The notes: generated by a model not told the origin, from the sequence alone. A stretch of DNA of 64,000 nucleotides from JAHEAO01 sp942492375 (GCA_942492375.1 CALOEL010000005.1:1-64000); one strand, 5' to 3'. Positions 29,952 through 39,077 are shown, counted from the stretch's first letter. Numbers and translations: made by a program.

Positions 29952-30857
29952 ATGGCCGCCGAAACCCAGACCGCGCCGCATACCGGCCTGACACTCTATT
30001 TCATCGTCGAGCCGCCCGACTACCAGTTCATCGCCTGCTATCTGGCCGCCTCGATCCGCGAACAGTTCGGCTCCGGCGTCACGCTGCTGGGTTACTGCCC
30101 GCAGCACAAGTTCGACCAGATCAACCCGGACGCCATCGCGGTCCTTCAGCGGATGAATGTCGAAGTCCGCCCTTTCGCGGCCGAAGGGCGGTTCGATCCG
30201 GCCTATCCGCATGGCAACAAGCTGCTGGCAACGCTGGAACCGCGCGACACCGAGTTCTCCGGCTTCATGGATTCCGACATCCTGTGCATCCGCCCGAACC
30301 ACCCGGCCAACATCGTGAAACCAGGCTGCGTCTCGCTGACGCCCGCGGCCTCGATGAACTGGGCGAAACAGACGATCTGGGACGAGATCTACAGGACCTG
30401 CGGCATGGACAAGCCCGAAGAACGGATCAGGCTGATGCGCCAGAAGCGGGGCAAGCCGCGAATGCCCTATTTCTCGTCGGGCCTCTTCACCTTTCCCGAA
30501 CAGCACCGCAACGCCGACGGGCTCCGCTTTCCCGAAGTCTGGATGCAGATCGCGCAGGCGCTCGACGCCAATCCCGAGATCCCGAAGAAGCGGCCCTATC
30601 TCGACCAGATCAGCCTGCCATTGGCGATCCGCAAGGCCGGGCTCGACTGGAACCTGCTTCCAGAGGAACAGCACTACATCCTCGGCGGCCGGATGCGCGG
30701 CGAACCGCTGCCCAGGGACCGCGATATCTATACCGTTCATTACCGCCAATGGCCGATCCTGAAAGAGGTCGGGCTGAGCGGTTTGGGCAAGCAACTGCTG
30801 GAAAAGCATGCCGGGGTGCGGCGGGTGACGAATATCCGGAAAACCGCCGTCGGCTAA
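29952..30857 (+). CDS. Putative glycosyltransferase-like protein
   Basis: A 301-residue soluble protein without a signal peptide. TLYFIVEPPDYQFIACYLAASIRE, FSGFMDSDILCIRP (a DxD-like acidic motif near residue 107) and the general layout suggest a GT-A fold nucleotide-sugar transferase. I do not recognise a specific family or substrate. It opens a run of glycan-type genes (29952-37893) and is alone on the plus strand, convergent with the FkbM gene at 30904. Confidence 0.55.
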   Translation: MAAETQTAPHTGLTLYFIVEPPDYQFIACYLAASIREQFGSGVTLLGYCPQHKFDQINPDAIAVLQRMNVEVRPFAAEGRFDPAYPHGNKLLATLEPRDTEFSGFMDSDILCIRPNHPANIVKPGCVSLTPAASMNWAKQTIWDEIYRTCGMDKPEERIRLMRQKRGKPRMPYFSSGLFTFPEQHRNADGLRFPEVWMQIAQALDANPEIPKKRPYLDQISLPLAIRKAGLDWNLLPEEQHYILGGRMRGEPLPRDRDIYTVHYRQWPILKEVGLSGLGKQLLEKHAGVRRVTNIRKTAVG

Positions 30858-30903
30858 TGCAGGTGGCGGTCAATCGAATTCACCCGGTCATACGCGACAG
30901 GCT

Positions 30904-31578
30904 CTAGATCCAGTCGAGGTTGACCTTGGTCACCGGAAATCTGTCGTCGACCGCCGCCCGCAACGCCTCGAACCGGGGCCGCAGGTCCTTGAACTTGTTC
31001 TCGTGCGTCTCGGCCACGGTCAGCCGGATATCGTCGAAAAGGTCTTCGGCCAGCATCAGCTCCAGCAGCTCCAGCTCGGCGCCCTCGATATCCATCTTGA
31101 GAAAGACGATCTCGCCGTGCCGCGCGACCAGGTCGCGGATCATCGCCGGCAGGTCGATCAGCGCCACCTCGATGGCGTTGGCGGCATCCTCGTCGATCTT
31201 GCGTCCGCCCGACACGACCGTGCTCTTGACCGAGGCGCCCTTGGGATTCTCTTCGAAATTCGCCGCCCGCATCAGCCGGATGGTTCCGGCGCGTGGCCCA
31301 ACAGCGGCGTTGTGCAGGACCACGTTGGACCGGCCCGCGAAACGCGTTTCGAGCCGCTGATACGCGTAGGGGTCAGGTTCGAACGCATGGACGATCGCGC
31401 CGGTTTCGGCCAGCGGGCCGGTCACATTGCCCAGATTGGCGCCGCAATCCAGCACCACGTCGCCGGGTTTCAGCATCGACAGGATGCCCTGCATCAGCCC
31501 CTTCGCCTCGGCGGCCCTCATGTTGCGCTCCTGGCGGCGCTTCAGCTTCGTAAGCTCTTCTTCGACGCTCAGTCCCAT
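30904..31578 (-). CDS. FkbM family methyltransferase
   Basis: A 224-residue SAM-dependent methyltransferase. Motif I is VVLDCGANLGNVTGPLAETG (near residue 40) and the acidic post-I motif is AFEPDPYAYQRL. The FkbM-typical IVFLKMDIEGAELELLELM lies near 160. FkbM enzymes O-methylate sugars or other hydroxyls in surface polysaccharides and secondary metabolites. It is 14 bases downstream of another methyltransferase-like gene on the same strand. Confidence 0.85.
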   Translation of the reverse strand: MGLSVEEELTKLKRRQERNMRAAEAKGLMQGILSMLKPGDVVLDCGANLGNVTGPLAETGAIVHAFEPDPYAYQRLETRFAGRSNVVLHNAAVGPRAGTIRLMRAANFEENPKGASVKSTVVSGGRKIDEDAANAIEVALIDLPAMIRDLVARHGEIVFLKMDIEGAELELLELMLAEDLFDDIRLTVAETHENKFKDLRPRFEALRAAVDDRFPVTKVNLDWI

Positions 31579-31592
31579 GCGCCCCCCTGCAG

Positions 31593-32294
31593 TCAGTAAT
31601 CGACGTAATGCGACTGGATCGTCGGCGGATAGCTGTCTTTCTCGCCCTGCTTGCGCACCGCGTAGAACAGGAATTGCGGCATCTCGAACCTCTGATCCGC
31701 GCCACGGGCCATGTGCGTCGGGTCGGGGATTTCCTTTGGCGGCTCGTCCTTGGCGCGCGGGAAGGTCCAGACACCCAGGATGTCATATCCCAGCGTCGCC
31801 CCCCAGAACCGCCAGGGAATATCCGGCCCCACCTGGTAGAAGCCATGCCCGAACCAGCCATCCGCGCCGACACAGGACATGAACACGCCGCCGTCCTTCA
31901 GCATCCCGTGGACATTACGGAAAGCGGTGGCGATGTCGAAGACATGCTCGGTCGTGCCGCCATCATAGATCAGGTCGAACTTGCGGCGCAGATCGGGGCC
32001 GATGGGTTCCGACAGGTCATGGATGTATTCGGCGCCCTCGATATCCGAGAAGTCGAGACTCTTGAGCGCCGGCCAGCCGATTGCGGACAGGAAGGACTCG
32101 CAGAACCCGTCCTCCTGGAAAAGCTGGTCCTCACTGACCTCGATATCCATCGCCGCAAGGTTGCGGACCAGCCGCTTGCCCCAGTTCGGCCGGAAATGCA
32201 TCTTCTGCCGGCCCAGCATGATACCGTCGGACCGGCCCTGCACCATCGGGGCGCAGCGCGCCATATGCGTCGCTATGTTGATGCTGATACCCAA
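31593..32294 (-). CDS. Class I SAM methyltransferase-like protein
   Basis: A 233-residue protein. The central part (FDLIYDGGTTEHVFDIATAFRNVHGMLKDGGVFMS) has the motif III/IV layout of class I methyltransferases. The classic glycine-rich motif I is not obvious in the N-terminal half, so cofactor binding may be atypical. The function is unassigned. It pairs with the downstream FkbM gene and is divergent from the glycosyltransferase at 32487, with a 192-base intergenic region. Confidence 0.6.
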   Translation of the reverse strand: MGISINIATHMARCAPMVQGRSDGIMLGRQKMHFRPNWGKRLVRNLAAMDIEVSEDQLFQEDGFCESFLSAIGWPALKSLDFSDIEGAEYIHDLSEPIGPDLRRKFDLIYDGGTTEHVFDIATAFRNVHGMLKDGGVFMSCVGADGWFGHGFYQVGPDIPWRFWGATLGYDILGVWTFPRAKDEPPKEIPDPTHMARGADQRFEMPQFLFYAVRKQGEKDSYPPTIQSHYVDY

Positions 32295-32486
32295 GAATTC
32301 CTCTCCGTTCCCTGCGGCCCGTCCACGGCGATCGCCATTCGATCGGATCCTATTGGCGTGGCCCGCCAGTGTCGATGGACGCGACAGAATAAGGTTTCTC
32401 GGAACGGAAAATTGCGGTATCTGCTGTCAAAACGACACTCCGCCCCGTCGATACGGCAAGCGAAGGTGAAAAGGACAGGCACAGGC

Positions 32487-33296
32487 ATGGCAGACCTCAC
32501 CCGACGCCCCGTCGCATCGCTCTGGATCGGCGAGAAGTTGCACTATCTCAACCAGCTCTGCCTTAAGTCGCATATCGACGTGGGTCACCCGACGACGCTC
32601 TACGTCACTGACGATGTCACCAACGCGCCCGAAGGGGTCGAGCTTCGCCCAGCCTCCGAGATCATGGATCTCGACATGGCGCTGGTCGGCAATACCAGCC
32701 CGTCCTTCCTGTCGAATGTCTTTCGCTACAAGATGATCCGTTCCACGGGTGCGGTCTGGATCGACTGCGACGCCTTCTGCCATCGGCCGTTCCCCGACGA
32801 CGACTATATCTTCGGCGTGCACGGTTTGCAGGGCGCGCTGAATTGCGGTGTCGTCGCTTTGCCCAGCGAGTGTGAAGTGATGGATCAACTCTTGGACTAT
32901 TACGACAATCTGCCGGATTACCCCGCCTGGTGGAACAAGAACCAGCGCAAGAAGATGGACCGCCAGAACGGCGACCTGTCCCATGCCGCGAAGATCTACG
33001 CGACCGAACGGACCGCCTTCGGACCGCAGGCCTTCACCCATTACGCCAAGCAGGCCGGCATCTTCGACCAGGCCCGCCCGCGCGAGGCGCTATATCCCGT
33101 GCCGTTCCAGCTCAACGACGTGTTCTACGATCCCCATGGCCGGGTCGAGGGGCACTTCACCGATGCCACGCTTTCCGTGCATCTCTACACCAACGGCACC
33201 AAGCCGTGGTGGCGCAAGCACGTCCCCCTGCCCGGCAGCTATGCCGCGCGGATGTGCGACCGGCTCGGCATCGACGCCTCCGCCGCGCTGGAATGA
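32487..33296 (+). CDS. Putative glycosyltransferase (DxD type)
   Basis: A 269-residue protein with an early SLWIGEKLHYLNQLCLKSHIDVGH and a clear DCD acidic motif in GAVWIDCDAFCHRPF (about residue 93). This layout is typical of small GT-A enzymes related to glycosyltransferases with a sugar-binding DxD region or capsular synthesis proteins. A C-terminal HLYTNGTKPWWRK resembles the metal-binding His region of that group. The ATG at 32487 is used, although the frame is open from 31608. It is followed closely by a GT2 gene. Confidence 0.65.
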   Translation: MADLTRRPVASLWIGEKLHYLNQLCLKSHIDVGHPTTLYVTDDVTNAPEGVELRPASEIMDLDMALVGNTSPSFLSNVFRYKMIRSTGAVWIDCDAFCHRPFPDDDYIFGVHGLQGALNCGVVALPSECEVMDQLLDYYDNLPDYPAWWNKNQRKKMDRQNGDLSHAAKIYATERTAFGPQAFTHYAKQAGIFDQARPREALYPVPFQLNDVFYDPHGRVEGHFTDATLSVHLYTNGTKPWWRKHVPLPGSYAARMCDRLGIDASAALE

Positions 33297-33371
33297 CCAC
33301 GGCGGAATGACGGTGCGATCATCAAGCTGACGCCGCACATATCGCCCCACGGGCGCACCACCGCCGTCTCG

Positions 33372-35141
33372 ATGATGAAGGACGAGGCGCCTTATCTGCT
33401 GGAATGGTTCGCGCATCACCTGGCGGTCGGCTTCACCGATATCCTTGTCTATACCAACGACTGCACCGACGGCACCGACGACATGCTGATCCGGCTGGAG
33501 GAGCTGGGCCTTGGCCATCACCGGCGCAATGACATCCCCGCAGGCGTGAAGCCGCAGCCTTCCGCGATCAAGTACGCGCAGGACGAAAAGGTCGTGCAGG
33601 ACAGCGACTGGGTGCTGCTGTTCGACGCCGATGAATTCCTCTGCATCAACTATGGCGACGGGCGGCTCGACAGCCTGATCGCCGCGGCGGGCGAGGCGAA
33701 CGGCATCGTCATCACCTGGCGGATCTTCGGTTCCGGCGGCGTGGTGGAGTGGAGCCGCGCGCCCGTGACCGAGCAATATCTCTGTGCCGCGCCGCCGCTC
33801 TGGAACAAGGGCTGGGGGGTCAAGACCCTGTTCAAGTTCGACGCGGATTACTGGAAGCTTGGCATCCATCGGCCGGCCATCAAGAACAAGCACCTTCAGA
33901 CCGATTTTCCCGCCAGCGTGCACTGGCTGAACGGATCGGGCCTGCCGATGGAGGATTATTTCAAGTTCCGCGGCTGGCGCAGCATCCGGCGCACCATCGG
34001 CTATGACTGGGCGCAGATGAACCACTACGCCGTCAAGTCGATCGACGCCTATGCGGTCCGCAAGTTCCGCGGCAACGTGAACCTCAAGGCCGACAAGTAC
34101 AACGCCGATTACTGGGCGCTGCAGGACCGCAACGAGGTGCGCGACACGAACATCCTGCGCTATTCGGCGGCACGCGCGGTGATCATGGACGAGTTGCTGA
34201 CCGATCCGGTGCTTCACCGCCTGCATCATCAGGCGCTGGAACGGATCGAGGCGCGGCTGGCGGAGTTCAAGCAGACCGACGCCTACGAAGAACTGAAGCA
34301 GAGCTTGCTCGCCGCTTCGCAGATCCCGCTGACCCGGATCCAGGCCAAGCCGCCGAAGGCGCGTGATCCGGCAAAGATCGCGGCGCTGATGTCCGAGGTC
34401 GAGAAAAAATCCGCGGCGCGTCCGAAATCCGAACGCCGCAATCCCGCTATCGACGGTTTTGGCCGTCCCGAGGACAGCGATCCCTATATCGCCAGCCGGA
34501 TCGACCGCAGCACCGACATCGCCTTCGACTGGGTCGCCAATCACCAGGTGCTGCTGCCGGCCGATCCGCGCGTCCTGAAACCGGGTTCGCTGGCCGAGGT
34601 CGCCGCCGGCAAGTTCGACCGCCGCGCCGCGCGGTACCGGGCGCATCTGCTGGCGGTCGATGACCGGCTGCTGGAAATCGGCGCGGGCATGTGCTTTCTG
34701 CCGATCCTGTCCTGCCGCGCCCATCCGGGGTTGGTCGTTCTGGCACAGGAGGAACGCGGCGAACTGGCCCGGCTGGGCCGTGAGGCAGCGGCAAAGAACG
34801 GGATCGAGGACAGTTCCCGGCTGAAGATCGTCGACGGACCGCTTGTCTTTCCATCCGACGAGGATGGCCAGGCCAGCGGCTTCGCCGCGCTCATGCGGGA
34901 TTTCGCGCCGACGGTGCTTTATCTTAACGACACCCGCATCACCCCGAAAACCCTTGCCGCCAGCCTTGCGCCATCCCTGCGCCGGATCGTGGTGCCGGAA
35001 CCGATCCTGACCGGCGATGCGGCGGGCCGGTTCGCCGCAGCGCTGGCAGATCACGGCTTCGCATCCACCCAGCCAGTCGAAAAGTCGGGCCTGCTTATCC
35101 TTGACCGGGCGTCTCGGCCGGACCGGTCGGAAGACCGGTGA
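33372..35141 (+). CDS. GT2-type glycosyltransferase fused to a methyltransferase-like domain
   Basis: A 589-residue protein. The N-terminal third (about 1-290) is a GT2-type domain beginning MMKDEAPYLLEWFAHHLAVGF, with the DAD motif at residues 85-87 (VLLFDADEFL). A linker follows at about 320-380. The C-terminal 190 residues carry RLLEIGAGMCFLPIL, a Rossmann/methyltransferase motif I. The first Met is abrupt: upstream in-frame codons (IIKLTPH..GRTTAVS) continue the protein without a start. One G missing from GG at 33312-33313 would connect them to the ATG at 33307, so the true start is probably 33307 with a sequencing slip. The 3' end overlaps the convergent gene at 35095 by 47 bases. Confidence 0.7.
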   Translation: MMKDEAPYLLEWFAHHLAVGFTDILVYTNDCTDGTDDMLIRLEELGLGHHRRNDIPAGVKPQPSAIKYAQDEKVVQDSDWVLLFDADEFLCINYGDGRLDSLIAAAGEANGIVITWRIFGSGGVVEWSRAPVTEQYLCAAPPLWNKGWGVKTLFKFDADYWKLGIHRPAIKNKHLQTDFPASVHWLNGSGLPMEDYFKFRGWRSIRRTIGYDWAQMNHYAVKSIDAYAVRKFRGNVNLKADKYNADYWALQDRNEVRDTNILRYSAARAVIMDELLTDPVLHRLHHQALERIEARLAEFKQTDAYEELKQSLLAASQIPLTRIQAKPPKARDPAKIAALMSEVEKKSAARPKSERRNPAIDGFGRPEDSDPYIASRIDRSTDIAFDWVANHQVLLPADPRVLKPGSLAEVAAGKFDRRAARYRAHLLAVDDRLLEIGAGMCFLPILSCRAHPGLVVLAQEERGELARLGREAAAKNGIEDSSRLKIVDGPLVFPSDEDGQASGFAALMRDFAPTVLYLNDTRITPKTLAASLAPSLRRIVVPEPILTGDAAGRFAAALADHGFASTQPVEKSGLLILDRASRPDRSEDR

Positions 35142-37173
35142 ATTCCTCGCCCCGGCGTTCGGAAAACCCGCTGAGCAGGCCTTCCAGTTCCGCGCGCTCG
35201 GGCAGAACGGGTTTCGCATCCTCGGGGATGTAGCCCAGCCATTTCAGCCGCCCGAACAGTTCTGCGAAATCCAGTTGCCCGATCGACCGATAGTCCGACC
35301 GTTTCGCGCTTTCACCGACCCAGTCCATCCGGATGACGTCGATGATGTCCGGAGAAATGTTGCAGAAAGACCGGTATTGCCGCACATAATCCGCAGCATT
35401 GGCCATCGAGCGGCGCAGGATGATCGCGACCTTCTCGCCCGGCTGCATGAAAAAGGCCGCCAGATGCAGCGCCGAGCCGTCCAGCGCCACGATCTGCCGC
35501 GCCGCCTTGTAGCGGGCGATCTGAACCTCGATCGGGTGCCGTTCGGGATGGAATACCTCGTAGCCCAAGCGGGCCAGATTTTCCTCTATGATCGCCTCAC
35601 CCAGCACACCGCCGCGCTGCGCAGCCAGTTGCGCCCTCGAAATATAGAGCTTTTCGCCGCCCTCGGGTCTGACCCCGCCACCCAGCCTTTCCCGCATGAA
35701 GCGGCGATAGGCGGAAGACCCGGCATAGCGCTCGTTCCAGCCGAAGCCGAGTTCGGGAACGTAAAGCCGCTCGACTTCGATCGGCGTGCCGAACGTGTGG
35801 AGCGGCACGTTGATATCCAGAAGCCGGAAGAAATCCCGCAACCCGTTCATCGCCCGCTGGGTTTGCTTCACGCTGCCCCGGTAGGGCAGGTAGAGCACGC
35901 TCTCGATCTTGTCGCCAACCTCGTCCAGCGCCCAGAGGCGGGCAGTGGATTCCACAAGGAAATGCCCGAAATGGCCACGCATATGGCCCGCAAAAAGATG
36001 GCTGCCGGACAGCTTCTCGATCTTTTCGTCCGCCGAAAGGACCGGAGGCGGCGTCGATTTCCCGGCCCTGATCCAGGCCCGCGACAATTCGCAATAGCGG
36101 CCGTCGGACAACAGAACCCCCGAGGCAAGCCGGGCGTCATGGTCGCGCTCGGGCACCACGATGGCATTTTTCAGATCCAGGATCTCACCGGTGAACACGC
36201 CGTCGCTGCCCGGTGCTGGCGCAGGCTTTGCCTCGACGGCAGGGGCGGGTTCTGGTTCGGAAGGCGATCTGTCGGCGTCGATCCGGTCGATCATCCGCTT
36301 CGCGTAACGCGCAAGCGGATCGGCCTGCAGGATCGCCTCGCTCGCGCGACGCGCCAGCGTTTCATGGCCAGCGGCATGCAGATCCCCCAGAAGCGTCTTC
36401 TGCCAGGGTCGGACGGCCTTGCGCGCCCGCAGCCCAAGCCGAAACTCGCGCTCGTCGAAGGTGCCGTTGCCGATATCGCGGAACAGCCCGTCCAGAACGC
36501 CGCAGGCCTTGAGCTGACGGATCAGCTTGTGGCCGAAATGCCCGCATTTCATCATCCTGACATTCGGCGCCTGCATCCGCGCCGCATGGGCGCGATCCTC
36601 TGCCACGAAAGGATCGTAGAACAGGAATATCCGCCCCGCCTGCGGGACCGCTTCCGCCGCATCAAGATGGTCGGGGCTCTCCCAGTCCCATTTCCGCCGG
36701 GCATAGCGATACCGCTTCTCGAACGGCGCGAACTTGTGCGACAATGTGCTTTGCGGACTGAATGCGATCACGGTGCTTCCGGGCACCAGCGCGGACAGCG
36801 TGATGGCCGCGAAGCCGCCCATCGAAGCACCGGCGAACACGATGTGCCTGAACCCGTCGAACAGCCCCGCATCGCGCAGCTCTGTCAGAAGCGCCGGCCC
36901 CGAGGCGTTGCGATACCAGTCCTTGCGGCTGGCGATGATGCCGAGGATCGAAAAGCCGTTCTTCGCCGTCCGGGCGTGCAGCCAGGGCTGCGGCGGATCG
37001 TATTCGCCCACCGAAGCGAGATTGTCCAAGGTGACGAAAAGCACGTCGGACCGGCGGATGAAGTAGGCCTCGCAAAGCTCGTGCGGCAACCGGAACGCAT
37101 CCATGCCAACCGCCTCGGCAGCATTTGCGGCGAACGGCGGCGGCGGCGGTATCGGCTTGTCCCGCTTGGCCAT
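35095..37173 (-). CDS. Alpha/beta-hydrolase-like domain fused to a GT61-type glycosyltransferase
   Basis: A 692-residue cytosolic protein. Residues about 40-290 look like an alpha/beta hydrolase: HIVFAGASMGGFAAITLSAL gives a nucleophile-elbow GASMGG at 115-120 and a later CGHFGHKL may carry the histidine. A proline/alanine-rich linker (about 300-335) leads to a GT61/DUF563-type domain (about 345-640), with HMRGHFGHFLVESTARLWAL, KLYISRAQLAAQRGG, ENLARLGYEVFHPER and IVALDGSALHLAAFFMQPGE. The linkage of an acyl-hydrolase or acyltransferase fold to a glycosyltransferase suggests one protein that adds a sugar and trims or transfers an acyl group. That is inference. It lies 24 bases downstream of the second FkbM gene. 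Confidence 0.7.
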   Translation of the reverse strand: MAKRDKPIPPPPPFAANAAEAVGMDAFRLPHELCEAYFIRRSDVLFVTLDNLASVGEYDPPQPWLHARTAKNGFSILGIIASRKDWYRNASGPALLTELRDAGLFDGFRHIVFAGASMGGFAAITLSALVPGSTVIAFSPQSTLSHKFAPFEKRYRYARRKWDWESPDHLDAAEAVPQAGRIFLFYDPFVAEDRAHAARMQAPNVRMMKCGHFGHKLIRQLKACGVLDGLFRDIGNGTFDEREFRLGLRARKAVRPWQKTLLGDLHAAGHETLARRASEAILQADPLARYAKRMIDRIDADRSPSEPEPAPAVEAKPAPAPGSDGVFTGEILDLKNAIVVPERDHDARLASGVLLSDGRYCELSRAWIRAGKSTPPPVLSADEKIEKLSGSHLFAGHMRGHFGHFLVESTARLWALDEVGDKIESVLYLPYRGSVKQTQRAMNGLRDFFRLLDINVPLHTFGTPIEVERLYVPELGFGWNERYAGSSAYRRFMRERLGGGVRPEGGEKLYISRAQLAAQRGGVLGEAIIEENLARLGYEVFHPERHPIEVQIARYKAARQIVALDGSALHLAAFFMQPGEKVAIILRRSMANAADYVRQYRSFCNISPDIIDVIRMDWVGESAKRSDYRSIGQLDFAELFGRLKWLGYIPEDAKPVLPERAELEGLLSGFSERRGEEFTGLPTGPAETPGQG

Positions 37174-37197
37174 CTTCAGGCCCGCCCCCTCACAGCG

Positions 37198-37893
37198 TCA
37201 CTTCCGGCGGTAGACATGCACGCCCGCCCGCGAGTTTTCCGCATCCATCTCGAACCCGGCAGCGGCCAGGAAGCGCCGGCAATCGCGCATCCCCTCGCGC
37301 CCGTAGATGTCGCGATGCATCTCGGCGATGATCGTGTGCACGCCCTCCAGTTCGGCATCCCGCAGGAAATCCCGTTCCGCGCCCTCGATGTCCATCACGA
37401 TGACATCATGCGGAAATTCGCGCCGCAACTCGTCATAGCGGATCGTCGGCACGCTGACCTTGCGCGCCTTCTCGATGTTCTTGACCACTGTCAGGCCCGA
37501 GCCGAGGAAATTGCCGCGCAGGAAGAAATCCACCTCCTCGGGCGGTTCGGCCACGGTCATCACCACGCCATGCCGCACGCTGATCGTGTCCGCCAGCCCG
37601 TTATGGGCGTAAAGCTGCGAGATATGAGAAAGAAGTTCGGGATTGGCCTCGATCGCCAGCACCTTTTCGGCCTTGCAGTTCCGCGCGATCGCCGCGCCGA
37701 CCAGCCCTGACCCCGCGCCCATCTCGAGGACCCGCGCGCCGGGGCGGATCACGGCAAGGCCGGCCTCGACCTCGCGCCGTTCATAGCGGCCTTCGCCCAT
37801 CGCCTTGATCATGCCGGGGCCGAAATGCGGCGCCTCGGGCACGTCGATGCCGTGATAATGCGCGACGATTGTCTGCGTGCTTTGCTCTGCCAC
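37198..37893 (-). CDS. FkbM family methyltransferase
   Basis: A 231-residue SAM methyltransferase. Motif I is RVLEMGAGSGLVGAAIARN (near residue 55), then VLAIEANPELL, and the FkbM-type HDVIVMDIEGAERDFLRD (near 165). It begins with YHGIDVPEAPHFGPGMIKAM. It is first in a two-gene unit with the hydrolase-GT61 fusion, so it probably methylates the glycan made by that enzyme. It differs from the FkbM gene at 30904 and is not a duplicate. Confidence 0.85.
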   Translation of the reverse strand: MAEQSTQTIVAHYHGIDVPEAPHFGPGMIKAMGEGRYERREVEAGLAVIRPGARVLEMGAGSGLVGAAIARNCKAEKVLAIEANPELLSHISQLYAHNGLADTISVRHGVVMTVAEPPEEVDFFLRGNFLGSGLTVVKNIEKARKVSVPTIRYDELRREFPHDVIVMDIEGAERDFLRDAELEGVHTIIAEMHRDIYGREGMRDCRRFLAAAGFEMDAENSRAGVHVYRRK

Positions 37894-38031
37894 GGGGGCC
37901 TCCTAGCCTCGGGTCCGGTCCTGCCTTTCTGGCGGCAGGTTAACGTTCAAGCAACTATGACGCATCGAGGTGGCGCTGTCAGGGCCTTTTGAGGGCGATT
38001 GCCGCCCCTGTGGCCGCAAGTCACCGGTCCG

Positions 38032-39024
38032 TCAGTCCATCAGCGTGGCGACCACTGCCAGGCAATCCCCGGTCAGCACGAGCCCCGGAAAATGCCGCGC
38101 AGCCAGCACGCCGTCGCGCTGCGCCCGATATTCCAGCGGCATTATCCCGGTCCGGTCGGCGGCCCAGACCCGCGCGATGATCTCTCCCTTGGTGATCGGG
38201 TCGCCCAGATCGACGCAGGGTTCCAACAGCCCCTCGCTGGTCGAGAAATGGTAGCAATTGTCCTCCGGCATATCGAGCATGATCGACGGTCCCGCGCTTG
38301 GTTCGCCCTGCATGATGCCAGAATGGATAAGTAGATTTCGCGCGCCTTGCCGCGCAATCCGCGCCGATTTCGCCGTGGCGGACCCGCCCCCGCCCAGTTC
38401 GGTGGTCACGAAGACCTTGCCCTGCGCCTCGACCGCGGTGTCATACATCCCGACACTGTCGATTTCGCGCAGCATCAGCGAATACGGCGCGTTGAATGCC
38501 CGCATCGCGGCGACGCATCCGTCCTGCTGGTCGATGGAATCAAGGTAGTGGGCGCAGGCGAAGGGCAGGAAATCCAGCGTCTTGCCGCCGGAATGGTAGT
38601 CCAGCACGATATCGGCCATCGGCAGCAGGATGTCGTGAAAGTAATTGGCAATCTTCTGCGTCGCGGTGCCGTCGGCCCGGCCCGGAAAACAGCGGTTCAT
38701 GTTCACATTGTCGATCGGCGAGACGCGCGAGGCGCTGCGAAAGGCGGGATAGTTCATGTAGGGCACGATGATGACCCGGCCCTCGATATCCTCGGGTTCC
38801 AGTTCCCAGGCCAGCGCCTGCAGCGCAATGGGGCCTTCATATTCGTCGCCGTGATTGCCGCCGGTGAACAGGGCCGTGCGCCCCTCGCCCCTTCGGATCA
38901 CGGTGATCGGGATCATGATCGCGCCCCAGGCGCTTTCGTTGCGCGAATGCGGCAGCCGCAGAAAGCCGTGATGCTTGCCGTCGGTGTCGAAGGGAACCGT
39001 GGCGACGATCGGGTTCTGTATCAT
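38032..39024 (-). CDS. eutE: N-alpha-acetyl-L-2,4-diaminobutyrate deacetylase (EutE/DoeB)
   Basis: A 330-residue zinc amidohydrolase of the succinylglutamate desuccinylase/aspartoacylase family. The metal ligands are visible in FTGGNHGDEYEGP (His and Glu) and VLDYHSGGKTLDF (His). In ectoine catabolism it removes acetate from N-alpha-acetyl-diaminobutyrate produced by ectoine hydrolase (EutD/DoeA), giving 2,4-diaminobutyrate. It is the last gene of the minus-strand ueh-eut operon. Its normal partner eutD, usually immediately upstream, is absent: only 53 bases separate it from eutC. Confidence 0.9.
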   Translation of the reverse strand: MIQNPIVATVPFDTDGKHHGFLRLPHSRNESAWGAIMIPITVIRRGEGRTALFTGGNHGDEYEGPIALQALAWELEPEDIEGRVIIVPYMNYPAFRSASRVSPIDNVNMNRCFPGRADGTATQKIANYFHDILLPMADIVLDYHSGGKTLDFLPFACAHYLDSIDQQDGCVAAMRAFNAPYSLMLREIDSVGMYDTAVEAQGKVFVTTELGGGGSATAKSARIARQGARNLLIHSGIMQGEPSAGPSIMLDMPEDNCYHFSTSEGLLEPCVDLGDPITKGEIIARVWAADRTGIMPLEYRAQRDGVLAARHFPGLVLTGDCLAVVATLMD

Positions 39025-39056
39025 GGCAGTCCTTGATCCTCTGTTCGCTAAACATG

Positions 39057-39073
39057 CGCCGGAAATGCCGGCG
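39057..39073. other. Small hairpin at the eutC-eutE junction
   Basis: CGCCGG-AAATG-CCGGCG forms a perfect six-base-pair stem in the 53-base gap where eutD would be expected. It could be a stabiliser, a weak terminator, or a deletion junction; none of these can be shown here. Confidence 0.5.
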
Positions 39074-39077
39074 TCAC

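Noticed and set aside
35095..35141. 47-base antisense overlap of two converging genes as a regulatory device
   Set aside because: Small 3' overlaps between convergent genes are common in dense genomes; nothing here indicates regulation.
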